From Ligustrum vulgare (lineage: Eukaryota > Streptophyta > Magnoliopsida > Lamiales > Oleaceae): a DNA stretch of 64,000 nt. This document shows, in pieces, positions 33,427 through 44,881 of this stretch. The notes beneath the pieces are model-generated. The model searched no databases and was not told where the DNA came from. It saw nothing but the letters and a program-made list of their open reading frames with translations. A program made the translations under genes and the position numbers. The DNA lies in contig OY743189.1 in assembly GCA_963555705.1 (NCBI GenBank), positions 4,543,501 through 4,607,500 on the forward strand, given 5' to 3'. Positions within the stretch are counted from its first letter, which is position 1; every line of letters begins with the position of its first letter.

Positions 33427-35922
33427 TGTTAAGAAGGACTAAGTCATTGGATTTGCTTCCTTTTGATACAGAAATTGAACGCACCTTTCGACGGAGGCGT
33501 AGACGACAGTTGGAAGCGGATCGAAAAAAAGACTTAGCAATGACAGATGACATAATTTAAGATAATCAGGGAAATCAACAAAATTTGTCAGCAGCTGTGA
33601 ATGGACAGCAACAAAATCATGGAAGGCGCATTTTGCGAGATTACATGGTTCCTCCTGTGGGGAACATTGGGACCTGCATAGTACCTCCTGCAATTCAAGC
33701 TAACAATTTTGAGATCAAAACCTCTTTGATCTCACTGATCCAAAACTCATGTGTCTTCCATGGGATGCCGACTGAAGATCCTCATGCACATCTTCGATCC
33801 TTTTTGGAATTGTGTGAAATGCAGCGCATGAATGGAGTTTCAGAAGATGCTGTGAAATTGAAGTTATTTTCATTCTCTTTGGCAGATAAAGCTAAAACTT
33901 GGTTCTACACTTTGCCCCTACATACAATCACGACTTTTGAAATTATGAGTCAGAAATTTGTAGATAAATTTTTCCCACCTGGCCGCATGTCAAAACTACG
34001 GCGTGAAATTCTATCATTTTGTCAACAGCCTGGGGAGTCAATTTTTGAGGCTTGGGAAAGGTTCAACGAGCTCATCAGACAGTGTCCTACCCATGGAATC
34101 GCAGATTGGATCTTGGTTCAGACATTCTATAATGGGTTGACAAATGAAAACAAGAAGTACGCCGACTCAGCAGCTGGAGGCTCAGTTATGGATATGACAT
34201 ATGAAGAAGCATCTGAGATCTTTGAGAAGATGGCTGCGAACAGTTATCAGTGGTATTCAGATAGAGCTACACCAAAGTCTGGGGGAATGGTTGCAGTTAA
34301 CGAGATCACAGCATTAAATGCTAAGCTGGATGCGTTGACCAAGAAGATAGACGGTATGGGTGTGCAACCAGTGAATGCGGTTCAAACAACTTTGTGTGAT
34401 TTTTGTTTCGAAAATCATGCAATAAATTTCTGCCCACTTCAACAAAATCAATCAAATCCAGAACAAGTCAATTTCGTGGGAAACAGGCAGCAGGGTGGTC
34501 CTTATTCACAAACTTACAACCCAGAATGGAAGAATCACCCTAATTTTTCATGGTCTAACAATCAGAATGTGCAGTGGCCGCTTGGATATCAGCAACAGCA
34601 ACAGCAACAATCTCATAAAAACATGTCCGAGAACATAGAAGTGTTAATCCAGCTGGTCAAGAGTCAGAATGGAGAAATTATGAATCAAGCAGCTGAGATT
34701 AAGAATTTGAAGAGACAAATGGGAGAGCTGGCAGCTAGCAGTTCAATAAGACAGCCAGGACAGTTGCCCAGTAACACTGAAATAAACCCTCGGGAGCAAT
34801 GTAATGCAATAACAACAAGGAGTGGGGTTCAGCTTTCTGAAGTGACTGAAGCAGAATATGAAAAGCAGAGGAACAAAAAGGAAAATGTGGTGGAAGAGAA
34901 GAAAAGTGAAAAAGAACAGAGGGCGACTCCTGAAGTTCATGAAAAAGTTGAAGAAGAAGTTCGAGTTCGACCACCTGTCAAAGCTTATGTGCCACCAGTT
35001 CCTTATCCACAAAGATTGATAAAGCATCAATTGGAGCAGCATTTTGGAAATTTTTTGGAGATATTCAAGAAACTGCACATAAATATCCCATTTGCAGAAG
35101 CGTTAGCCCAAATGCCGCTCTATTTGAAATTTATGAAGGAGATGCTGTCAAATAAAAGGAAATTGGTTGATAATGAAATAGTAGCACTGAGTGAGGAGTG
35201 CAGCGCCATACTTCAAAAGAAGTTGCCACAGAAACTAACAGATCCAGGGAGTTTCTCGATCCCTTGTACTATTGGTAAATTTAATTTTGATAATGTATTG
35301 TGTGATCTTGGTGCAAGTGTCAATTTAATGCCTTTGTCTGTATACAGGAAACTTGGTTTGGGGGAGCCTAAACCAACCAATATCACACTGAAACTGGCGA
35401 ACAGATCAATTCAATATCCATATGGGATTGTTGAGAATGTGATAGTAAAAGTAGACAAGTTTTTCTTCCCAGTCGACTTTGTGATTTTGGACATGGAAGA
35501 GGACGCCCAAATGCCCCTCATTCTTGGAAGGCCGTTCCTAGCTACTGGAAGATGCTTAATCGACATTGAAAAGGGAGAAATCATCTTTAGGGTCGAGAAG
35601 GAACAGGTCACGTTCAGCATCAAGCCAAGGCAAGATCTTGAAGGTCTAAATGAAAGCTGTTTCAAGGTAGAGGGGGTGGCCTAGAAACCAGAAGAAAAAA
35701 CCAAGCAGGGTATTAAGATTGAGGAGGCTTTAATCATAAAATATGAGTGTATGAAGGTAAATGATGGATGGAGGGACAAGAAGGAAGAAAAGCCTAACAT
35801 CCCGCAACAAGTGGAAAAGGAGGCCTTGGACTACAAGAGAGTGAGGAAAAGGATTGAGAAGTGCAAGGCAGGTAATTGCAAGTTGTGCAAAGCCTCAAGA
35901 GGATCATTCAAGCCTCCATAAT
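33427..35922 (+). CDS. Athila gag-protease polyprotein
   Basis: The Athila start MLRRTKSLDLLPFDTEIERT is at 33427, but a TAA at 33557-33559 follows. The next ATG at 33585 opens 699 codons to a TAG at 35682-35684, so a shortened protein is possible. Domains: capsid (SLISLIQNSCVFHGM, EDPHAHLRSFLELC, LFSFSLADKAKTWFY), a CX2CX3HX4C knuckle (CDFCFENHAINFC), a coiled-coil/QN-rich part and a basic/acidic linker. Then comes a retropepsin with CDLGASVNLMP and MPLILGRPFLATGRCLIDI. After the TAG the frame reads on to 35922 (ending KLCKASRGSFKPP). Gag would form particles and the protease would mature them. No RT or integrase follows. It is possibly functional for packaging, but this is inference. Confidence 0.88.
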
Positions 35923-38900
35923 AAAGAAGGGCAAACAGTCGAGCTTTAGACTTAAAACGAAGCGCTTGTTGGGAGGCAACCCAACCTTTCTTCCCTTTTA
36001 TTTATTATGCTTTCATAATTTATTTATTTATTTTCTGAATTTTAAATAAATGCATGATAGGTATCCTGTTTGAGGGTTTTACATGTTTGCATGTTAAAAC
36101 TCTATTGCTTGTTGCATTATCTTTGCATATTTAGGTATATTTTTAATTTTGCATATTTTTGTTAAACTAAGCTTTTACTTGTCATCCCACATATTAAACA
36201 CACTAGTTTAGATCATGAAGTGAAGGTTTGGAAAATCATTGCATCGATCATGAAGTGATTAGGGGGATAAAAACGATTTTGAAAATCGAAAATAGGAAAA
36301 ATTTTTAGTACGGCCGTGTACTAAGCGATCGCGTGCCAATAGGCATCGGCGACCGCGACTTTGCACTTAAAAATCAACAGGTTTTAAAACCTTGAACCAC
36401 GCGATCGCTGGCACTCCAGCCAGGCGATCGCGTGGACAATCTGATACCAAAATTCGGCAGTTTAAGTGTTTCACTTAATTCTTTCAATTTCAAACAACAT
36501 GAACTCGTTTTCTCTCCCCCAATCACCTCATATTTGATCTTATATTCTGTGTGCATGTCATCAACACCTAGTTGTATCAATATCATTGCTATTTCCCGCA
36601 TCCAAATCAATCAAAGGTATGTAATTCTTCACTTGAAACATACTTTACTCAAATTTATGAAATTTTCTTTTAGATTTCGAATAATAGGAAGTGTGAATTG
36701 TGAAGAAGGGGCTTAGGTTAGTGGTTGGAGATTGTGATTTTTGGTTTAGTAGACAAAATTTTTGGGTTCATTCATGCCTCCAACCCTATGCATATCCATT
36801 GATTTTTGCAATGCCCATATAGTGTTTGATGAAATGCCACAAAGACATTCTTGTGCTAATTTTAGAGATTCTTCCGAGCATTTATTTTCATGACATGGTT
36901 ATCATTGAGTAAGTGTGTTTCGTTCTTGAATTAGTACACTACATAACATGAAATCCATTAAAACAATGTTTGCATCAAGGCAGCCCCATTGCAAGGCCAC
37001 TGCAAGCCATAGCACCTGAAAAGCCACTCACGTCACCTACTTCTCTACATTGTTTCATGGCCCTATTGATCTTCAAATGAGCTGTATTTTTATTATATTG
37101 TCGATCATGCTGTGAACTTTAACGTATCAAAATATGGCTCTGGAAAATTTATGTTTTTCTAGGCGACGTCAAGGCTTGAATGTGTGTGGTCAACCAATTT
37201 TGAAAAATTCAAAATTTTGCTTTAACTTTAGTTTGGGGGTGTGCTACTGAACTTCCATTATTTCTTATTGATGTTTATGACTTTTAATATTACTTATCTC
37301 TTATTTGCGAGGTAAACATCAGTCAAGACACATCCGATCAAGTTGGGCAAGGCAAGAAATAGGGTCAAATTCATCCAATATTATTTCAAATTGAAGCATC
37401 AAGACTACAATGAGACATCTCCTCTACACTTGGGAAGTTCTCGTTCTCTTTCTTTTGTCAAGTTTTGCATTATTCTTACTTATTTATGTGGCAAAACATT
37501 GAGGACAATGTTCATTTCTAGTTTGGGGGTGGATCTCATTATTTCCATATTATTACTTTTCATTCTATTTTATTGGGATTAAAAAAAAAAAAATTTGAAA
37601 ACTTTGTTGACATGTTTATTGCCTAGGATATAGTATGAATCAATTTGTGTTTAGGCTTGAAAATTGGACAACATGAAAACATGAACTTATTTTGAACTAG
37701 TTATATTTTTGCTAGATCCATACTTATTGCGCACATAGCCAGTGTTGGATAATTGCTTGTGTGAGGGATGTTGTTTAATGCATGTGGGGCAAAGTTTTAT
37801 GTAATTTGAACTTAGGAATGACTCAAAAAGCCCTGAACTTAGATCGTTAGACATCCCACCCCTAAATTAGAACCAATAATGCTATAAGGCAAGTTTGGGG
37901 GTAAAATGGTTGGAATTTGTGTGTATTGACGGGTTGGAGGTCTGTGGTTCTTGGTTTTTCACTTTAGTCATTACAGTTTGGTCAACTGGTATAAACCATT
38001 TCCAGCATAAAAACAGAAAAATGCTGAAGGTCTTATTCCGCTCTTCAAATGCCTTTTTGACTCGAGTAAGTAAGTCTGAGGGGTCTTTCAAACCTGGTGC
38101 CCTAAAGCCAACTGGCTTGGGAGTCATCGACCTAAAGCTCGCTACATGGGTCAATTAGAAAGCAAGTACGGAGAGTGGACTTACACATAAGACATTATAA
38201 CATCTTTAACTTTTCTGTTTAAGCCTTTATGACTCGGGCAAGTACGTCTGAGGGGTTCTTTGAACCTGGTACCCTAAAGCCAACTGGTTTGGGAGTTGCC
38301 GATCTGAAAGCCCGCTACAGGGGTCATATAGAAAGCCCGTATGAAAAGTTTTGCACAAAGATGGTAAAAGACAGGGACAATTAAAAGAAAAAGTCGTCCA
38401 TTATAAGAAAAAAAATATATATATATTATTGCATGGTATAAGCTTTGTTGACTGAGCTGTGGTGGTTGATGTTGCAGAATTGGGGACCACTTGCTTTTGA
38501 TTTGTTATACACGCACATTTCTGATTCTGACTACCTTGTGTGGAAAAAGCTAAGAATATTTTTAGAACCCACATAGATAAAAACCTGGGATGCGAGAGAA
38601 AAAGCAGAAAGTGGTGATCATCCATGAGCGTTGAAAGGAAATTTATTAGAAATCATAGATTGACCACATGGGATTCGGGCTGGATTATGCATAATGAGCC
38701 ACACGGTGTTGAGAATATCTTTTGCATAAGTATGCGTTTGACATTGGCTATTCACACACACACTTAACAATCTAGCAAATATAATTAGAAATTATTTTGC
38801 ATTGTTGTTCATGACGCTTGCTTAAAGCTTAAATTGGTTTGGACTTTGGAGGGATATGGTAAACATGTTGACACAACAAAAATATTTGATCTCTTACTTC

Positions 38901-38964
38901 TTTGATTTTTGTAGTTTAGTTTACATTATTCGAGGACGAACAATATTTCTAGTTTGGGGGTATT
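35923..38964 (+). other. 3' non-coding region of Athila copy 1, pol absent
   Basis: Three kilobases separate the protease from the 3' LTR without any RT, RNase H, integrase or clear env-like domain. It contains GCGATCGC palindromes (36325-36432) like those in the LTR, a short stem near 35965 (GGGAGGCAACCC), and two TAGTTTGGGGGT polypurine-like tracts (about 37519 and 38951). It also has a diverged tandem duplication of about 172 bp (starts near 38059 and 38231, GACTCGAGTAAG / GACTCGGGCAAG). The second Athila copy has the same region inverted, so this is the normal structure of the family here. Confidence 0.8.
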
Positions 38965-40459
38965 TGATAAGCGTATTTTATACACTTATTTGTATGTCTA
39001 AATTAGGATTAATTATTGTCGTTTGAGAATATTTTCTATTTAACTTATGTTTATTTGTTTACTTTTCAGAAAATGTCCCAATTGAAGAAGAATGAAGCAA
39101 TTAATGGAAAAACGCACAAGTGGATGTTAATTAAAGCTAAATTGGACAAGTGAGGAGTTTGTGACAACAACCGGGAAACCTACATGGTGCCAAAGAGAAT
39201 AAATCAGAGGTTGGAGGACCTAATTGAAGGAATTAAGAGCTTAAATGGGCAAATCAAGAAGAAGATAAATTTTGGGGACTAAATCGCAACAATTGAAAGT
39301 GGAGGACTACGACGCAATTAAAGAACGGGGACTAACTTGTTCAGTCGTGAAAAGAGCGAAGTCGCGATCGCTGGTTGCAGACCACGCGATCGCGAGAAGG
39401 TGTTAAATTACAACCCGAGAGTTTGTGGGTCTTCCACGCGATCGCCTGCCATAAGCCTGCGCGATCGCGTGGCTTTCCGGCTGGGCCGACTGTGGGCTTT
39501 TTCTCGCGATTTTTATCAGACTTTTCTTGTTTTGACCTAGGTTTTCTCCAAAACCTATATATACAACATAAGAGGCACGAAAATCAGACCTTTGCCTCTC
39601 CATAGAACGAGCCACAACAGAGATTTTACATCAAATTCTTGGGGAATTAAGCATCGCAAAGGGGCGTGAATTGAAGATAATTGAAGAATTGAGACTTGGT
39701 GCATGCTTTCCTTTCTTCTTATTGTTTTCAATGAACGTTTTACTTTATTGTTTATGCTTTTTAATCATGATGTGTAACTAAATATAACGTTGGGATGAAC
39801 GATGTAGCCTAGTTAATTATTTTAATTCCAAATTCCTTTATTTTAGTAATTCATTGCATGTATTGATTTATTATTGTTCTTAATGCTTGAATTGCTTGAT
39901 CACCAATTCATGATTTATTGAGTTATTTCCATAATCCGAGAGGTGAGTTAATAATTTAGAACGTGGTAATAAATCCAGTAATTGAACAAGAGATAGAGAT
40001 ATACTCGTGTTATTATTGCGGTCGTGTGTGAATTCTTGCGTGTTATGCATCTAGATAAGGAATATTCGGACCCTCTGTAGAGATACATGGTTGACTTATT
40101 TAGGTAGAATTGATTTAAACTCGAGAGAGGAATTTCAATATACATTAGTGAATTCGACCGAATGCATATTTAGAAAATAAAATCTGGAATTGGAATTGAT
40201 TTAATTGGTTAGGTGAAATCGTGAATCCCAACCACTTTACAATCATACTTGAAAACAAAACAATTTCACAATACTTTTTAATTCATCTTCTTAGTTTTAA
40301 TATAAAACATAAAATTCATTTGTCTGTTCAAATAAAGTTTAGAACTAAAATATTTCGGTAATTAATAGCAGTCCTCGTGGGAGTGATAATCCGGACTCTA
40401 AGGTCCACTTTATTACTTGATTGCGATATCGTACACTTGCGATCTCAAATTGCACAACA
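38965..40459 (+). repeat. 3' LTR of Athila copy 1
   Basis: The 1495 bp copy is nearly identical to the 5' LTR and lacks the MITE. Differences seen by eye include 39271 (AATTTTGGGG for AAGTTTGGGG), a C/T in TCGTGAAAAG and one in CTCGCGATTTTT, plus one single-base indel near 39313. It is flanked on the right by CGAAG. Confidence 0.96.
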
Positions 40460-41390
40460 CGAAGCGAAACTTGTATGAATAAATAATTAGAGATTCATAT
40501 ATAATCATTTTAACAGTTAAGAAATAAATAAACAAAAATATAACAAACTTACTTCGACTTAAGTTGAGAGTACCACATATCGAACACCTTTTGCTTCGCC
40601 GGATCGACTTCGCAGAATAAGTCTACATAAGTGCCGTCCACGAATGTCCTCTTCTTCGCCTCGGCTGTGAAGGGAGAAAGAACATGCTGTGAGGGTTGTC
40701 TTGTCCTCTTACTTATAATTTGCTCCTTTACCTCGACAGTACGTTTCCGTCCCCTCTTCTCGACCATATCCGTCAGCCGCTCAGTTGACTCATCCTCTGG
40801 AACCTCCGACACCTGAGGCACCTCCTCCTCCTCCGCCTCCCGATGCACCTCCGCCTCTCGAGGCACCTCCTCCTCCGCCCCCCGAGGAACCTCCTCCTAC
40901 GCCCCCCGAAGCACCACCTCCTCTGCCCCGAGTCACCTCCTCCGCCTCCCGAGGCACCACCTCCTCCACCCGAAGCCCCTCCTCCTCCGCCTCCTGAGGC
41001 ACCTCCTCCTCCACCCGAGGCCCCCCCTCAGTCGGTACCCCGTAAAAATATTGCTCCGTCATCCGAGCTATCATATCATCCAGCTCATCATGCTCTGGCA
41101 TCATATATGAGGCTCCATGCCCACCTCGGAGCTCATCCCTAAGGGCGTCGACCTTACCTCCGAGGGCGTCGACCTTCACTTCGAGGGCGTCGACCTTACC
41201 TCGGAGCTCATCCCCAAGGGCATGCATCTCATCACGAATGACCCCCACCAGACGCTTAAACAAATCATCAATGTGAGGTACTGGGCGCTGAAAACAAAAA
41301 TGACAATTGATTATTTAACTCAAATATTATAACATGTAAATGTGATCATTAAAATACCATAGTTTATTGAAAACTGAATCCATTAACATA

Positions 41391-41972
41391 CCGGGGGAGT
41401 GGGGGAGCGTAAATGTCTGCGAGATGCCCTCGATGAATGAGATCTCATGAGCGGCGGGGACATGTCTCGTATTGGACTGCGTTGATCCTAGATATAACAA
41501 AAGTGGAAATTAAATGTCGAATATTATTTATTTAAGATTCTACAAAATTTTCGACAAAGTCTCCCTTTAAAATTGGACTTAGCCACCCTATAAAGGGACA
41601 TCAAAATGTCATAATAAAGCAAAAACATTCAACCACGACAATTCAAAACACCAACCACAACTCAATAATACTCCCATATCACCGACTACTCCAAAAATAA
41701 TTCTCAACTCAAAAACATATCAAATTCAAATTATAAACTCCAAATAATATAATAGGAAATAAACTAACCCCTAGCAAAATATTATAGCTTATTGAATCCA
41801 TGAACATACCGGAGGAGTGGAGGAGCGTAAAGGCCCGCGAGATGCCCCCGGTGAATGAGATCTCATGAGCGGCAGGGACATGTCTCGTACTGGACTGCGT
41901 TGATCCAGTCCACGCATGTAGTTCTGCTCCTCCTCTACGGTCAAAGATGTCAACGCATGAAGGACTTCGAGC
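41391..41972 (-). repeat. Partial exon duplication in the ULP1-like gene
   Basis: Two similar exon pieces lie about 420 bp apart. The one at 41808-41972 reads (minus) EVLHALTSLTVEEEQNYMRG, then DQRSPVRDMSLPLMRSH. The one at 41393-41490 repeats only the second part, starting GATCAACGCAGTCC after a TAG acceptor. Both end at a GTATGTT donor. Flanking intron sequence (TATTGAATCCATGAACATAC) is also duplicated. This suggests a tandem duplication that added an exon. Confidence 0.7.
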
Positions 41973-42987
41973 TAATATATTAACATTAAAACAATTTATA
42001 AATCATGTGTCAAATATTATATTACATTAATAATAATTTCTAAACGCTCACCTCAGGATCATCGAGGATAGCCGAAAGCTTCCTAGAACTTGGCGCCTCC
42101 GTTGCTCTCCAGTTTAACATCCGAGGAAATCGCGTCCCCGTCTTAACAGCCCACCTGTCACCTAAGGCGGGAATAACCTCATACGCCTATATCTGTGAAA
42201 CTTACAATTATTATGACGATGAAAAACATAATAAACTAATTCAAAATGAAAAGTTTAAAATTAATACCTGCAGAGCTAAAGGGAAGCCGTACGCATCATA
42301 CTTCCGGGGGCCCTTCTCCGCCTTGGGCATCGAATGAGTTTTCTTAAATATTTTAACGGTATCGACATAAATTATAGACCCGCATTGATAGTTGTTGAAG
42401 GCTTCAATATCATCAACAAGTTCCAAACCATATAAGTCGATACCATTCTTTGCTTGCTTGCCCTTCACGAAGCTCTCCAGAATATAGACCATGCATAATT
42501 TCAATCTGTCCAACATATCGGGACAAGTCTTTAAAGTATTCAAGAGCTCCTCCCTGTAAATGGCCTTTTGTTCTTCGAAGTATTTCAGATGAAGCCTCGA
42601 TTTTGACCGTAATTCAGGCGTTTTTTCCGTATGGCCATCACACTTTAATCTCGTGATGAGGGAAAACTCAAACCTCGAGAATGTGACTATCTTGTCATCC
42701 CCGAAGCAAAAACTATATGCACCACCGTCTACAGGCTTCAGAAGTCGAAGTACCAGAGAATTTATAATCTGAGGCGCAAATGGCATCTTGACCAATTCTT
42801 TGAATCGCCATAGGAATGATCGCTTCAAGATATCTTGATGATACTCATCAAGAGTTTTTAGAACTGCGCCGAAGTCACATTCCCTGTACTGGGAAACTTT
42901 AGCCGGAAGCCCTCTCAGTTCAAGACCAATAGCATACTCCATTCTGCAATAATTTCAAATGTTAAAATCAAAGTTCAAAAAAGTATG

Positions 42988-44125
42988 CCGCAATATTTAA
43001 CCATTCTACATTGTAAACTACCGCACGTAAATGAACAAATAGGAAAATTAAACATTACAGGAAAAACTTTATTATTATTATTTTTTATTAAAGTTGTGTA
43101 ATTATAATTATAAAATTTAATGTTATGAAACTATTGTATATATTTTTACATTTATGAAATTATAGTTCATATTTATTATTTCTAATTATTATGAAAAATA
43201 TTAATAATTTTTTATCAACAATATTTAATTATTATAATTATATTTATTTTGATATTATTAATAAATTTCTTATTTGCGTGATGAAATTATAATTACATAT
43301 CTTATTTCTAATTATTGTGAAATTATTAATTCATTTTTATTAAGAAATTATGAAATTGTAATTACATATCTTATTTGTAATTATTATTAACAAATTATGA
43401 TATTATAATTACATTTTCCAACACTGTGAAATTATTAAATTTTTGTTACAATTATGAAATCATAGTTATCCATTTGTTAATTCTAATTATATTTAGTAAT
43501 GAAATTATTTTTGTAATAAATGATAAATAATATTAAGAATAAAAAAATTATTTAGAATTTTATAATTTATTTATAATGAAAAAAAAGATGTCGTCAAAAA
43601 CTTTATTATTATTATTTTTATTATTATGGTTTATATATAAACAATATTAATTATTATTGTATTATTTTTTTTTATTAAAGTTGTGTAATTATAATTTTAA
43701 TGTTATGAGACTATTATATATATTTTTACATTTATGAAATTATAGTCCATATTTATTATTTCTAATTATTATGAAAAATATTAATAATTTTTTTATCAAC
43801 ATTATTTAATTATTATAATTACATTTATTTTGATATTATTAATAAATTTCTTATTTCAATTATGAAATTATAATTACATATCTTACTTTTAATTATTATG
43901 AAATTATTAAATTTTTGTTACAATCATGAAATCATAGTTAGCCATTTGTTAATTCTAATTATATTTAGTAATGAAATTATTTTTGTAATAAATGATAAAT
44001 AATATTAAAAATAAAATAATTATTTACAAATTTAAAATTTATTTATAAATAATGGCCGGACCATTTTCAAAAATGGTCCGGCAGGACCACTTTTACAAAA
44101 GGTCCGGCCGGACCTTTTTTGCGAA
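42988..44125 (-). repeat. Right terminal inverted repeat of the MULE, internally duplicated
   Basis: Read in reverse it matches the left end, from CCGCAATATTTAACCATTCT at 42988 outward to the GGTCCGGCCGGACC palindrome at 44100. It is longer than the left repeat because a block of about 587 bp is present twice (AAGTTGTGTAATTATAATT at 43091 and at 43678). Outer palindromes are at about 44053-44115. Confidence 0.75.
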
Positions 44126-44881
44126 CGAGAATGGTCCGACCTAATACTTCATCTTCTTCACAAATCACAAGCTCCAACAATGGTGGATCAAGAAAAACTC
44201 TTCTATGAACCAAAAAAAATTGATTTTCATAAGAAAAATTTCAAACTTCAAGCTATAAATCTAGGAATCAAAGCTAAAAATGTAATCTAACCTTGTCTAA
44301 AGTTTGAATCTTGAACAATCCGGAGTGAAGTTCTTCTTCTTTGCAACGACCGAACTATTCTATAGAGAGGAGAAATCTCGCCGGACCGAACAATACAAAT
44401 GGTGAGGAGCCGGACTCTTTTGAATAAGTTATAAGGATATTTTGGACTTTGTAAATAATAAATCTATTTCGCTTTTTCTTTTTAACTTACAAATGGGTCA
44501 AATGGTATTTTGAAAAATGGATCGGAGGATCCGGCTATTGGCCACTAATTCCTCGCATAAGTGGTAGGGCTCTCAATAGTAACCAAATTCAGATTTTTCC
44601 ACCCTCATTTCTCTGACGGATGAGAAGCTTCACAGAGATTCAAAGTGCTATAACTAGGTAAAAAATCTCTCAAATTCAGATTTTTCCACCCTCATTTCTC
44701 TCACGGATGAGAAGCTTCACAGAGATTCAAAGTGCTATAACTAGGTAAAAAATCTCTCAACTCTTTGAATCATTCACTTCCGTAAACTTTCATCATCATC
44801 ATCATCATCATCATCTAACTCAAGTAGAGACATTGTCACATTTCAACAGTTTTCTTTCAATCTGATTTTGGCAAGGTCAGC
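44126..44881. other. Flank with 87 bp tandem repeat; no gene recognised
   Basis: From 44584 an 87 bp unit (CAAATTCAGATTTTTCCACC...TAACTAGGTAAAAAATCTCT) occurs twice, 44584-44670 and 44671-44757, nearly identical. A CAT trinucleotide run is at about 44789-44815. The stretch 44165-44290 could be the leader of a small frame starting at 44180, but I see no recognisable protein. Confidence 0.6.

Larger units (their letters stand above)
31094..40459 (+). mobile_element. Non-autonomous Athila-type retrotransposon, copy 1 (young)
   Basis: The element has LTRs 31094-33279 and 38965-40459 and the 5-bp duplication CGAAG at 31089-31093 and 40460-40464. The primer-binding site TTTGGCGCCGTTGCCGGGGA lies next to the left LTR, and a polypurine tract (AGTTTGGGGGTATT) next to the right one. 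It encodes gag and protease of the Athila type, but after codons ending near 35922 there is no reverse transcriptase, RNase H or integrase. Without its nested MITE the left LTR is 1496 bp and the right 1495 bp. I count about ten substitutions between them, so the insertion is recent. It cut an exon of the ULP1-like gene. Confidence 0.92.
30232..42942 (-). pseudogene. ULP1-like cysteine protease gene with DUF1985-like domain, MULE-borne
   Basis: Minus-strand exons can be joined by GT/AG sites. Exon 42268-42942 is DUF1985-like (LLKPVDGGAYSFCF, TFSRFEFSLITRL). Exon 42052-42192 follows; its second codon is TAG where tryptophan is expected. Further exons lie at about 41808-41972 and 41393-41490. 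A long exon (about 40557-41287) has a coiled coil, a glycine/glutamate-rich part and a basic linker KRTRQPSQHVLSPFT. An exon at 31009-31093 (DWFAIVLRSGAWLADD) is cut by the Athila insertion. Exon 30466-30923 has the histidine and aspartate (NSHIIAVEV, YVYDSEHG) with a TAG at about 30579. Exon 30232-30373 has the catalytic cysteine box GDCGIFAIKYIEFL and ends at a TAA. The family resembles SUMO proteases; its role in MULEs is unknown. Stops and the insertion make this copy a pseudogene. Confidence 0.85.
26471..44125. mobile_element. Mutator-like element (MULE) with transposase and ULP1-like genes, split by an Athila element
   Basis: The AT-rich block at 26580-26934, ending ...GTGCGGTAGTCTACAATGTA and ATATTGCGG, reappears in reverse complement at 42988-44090. 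GGTCCGGCCGGACC palindromes lie outside it on both sides, so these are long terminal inverted repeats. Inside, the transposase gene reads inward from the left end. A gene with a DUF1985-like and a ULP1 protease domain reads inward from the right end. This arrangement is known for ULP-bearing MULEs (Kaonashi-type). The total is 17.7 kb, of which 9.4 kb is a nested retrotransposon. I could not find a convincing 9-bp target duplication, so the exact outer limits are uncertain. Confidence 0.82.

Noticed and set aside
31490..40200. GCGATCGC repeats suggesting cyanobacterial contamination (HIP1-like octamer)
   Set aside because: They lie inside plant Athila LTRs with normal boundaries and target duplications, and the surrounding DNA is AT-rich plant sequence.
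40785..41142. Proline-rich plus-strand frames (PPPPPP-type) that could be read as a cell-wall protein
   Set aside because: They are the antisense of the glycine/glutamate-rich linker of the ULP1-like gene, which is framed by good exons on the minus strand.
26430..44160. A 9-bp target-site duplication for the MULE
   Set aside because: I compared both flanks (ATTAGAGCGG versus CCGACCTAAT inverted) and found only a weak inverted similarity, so no duplication is claimed.
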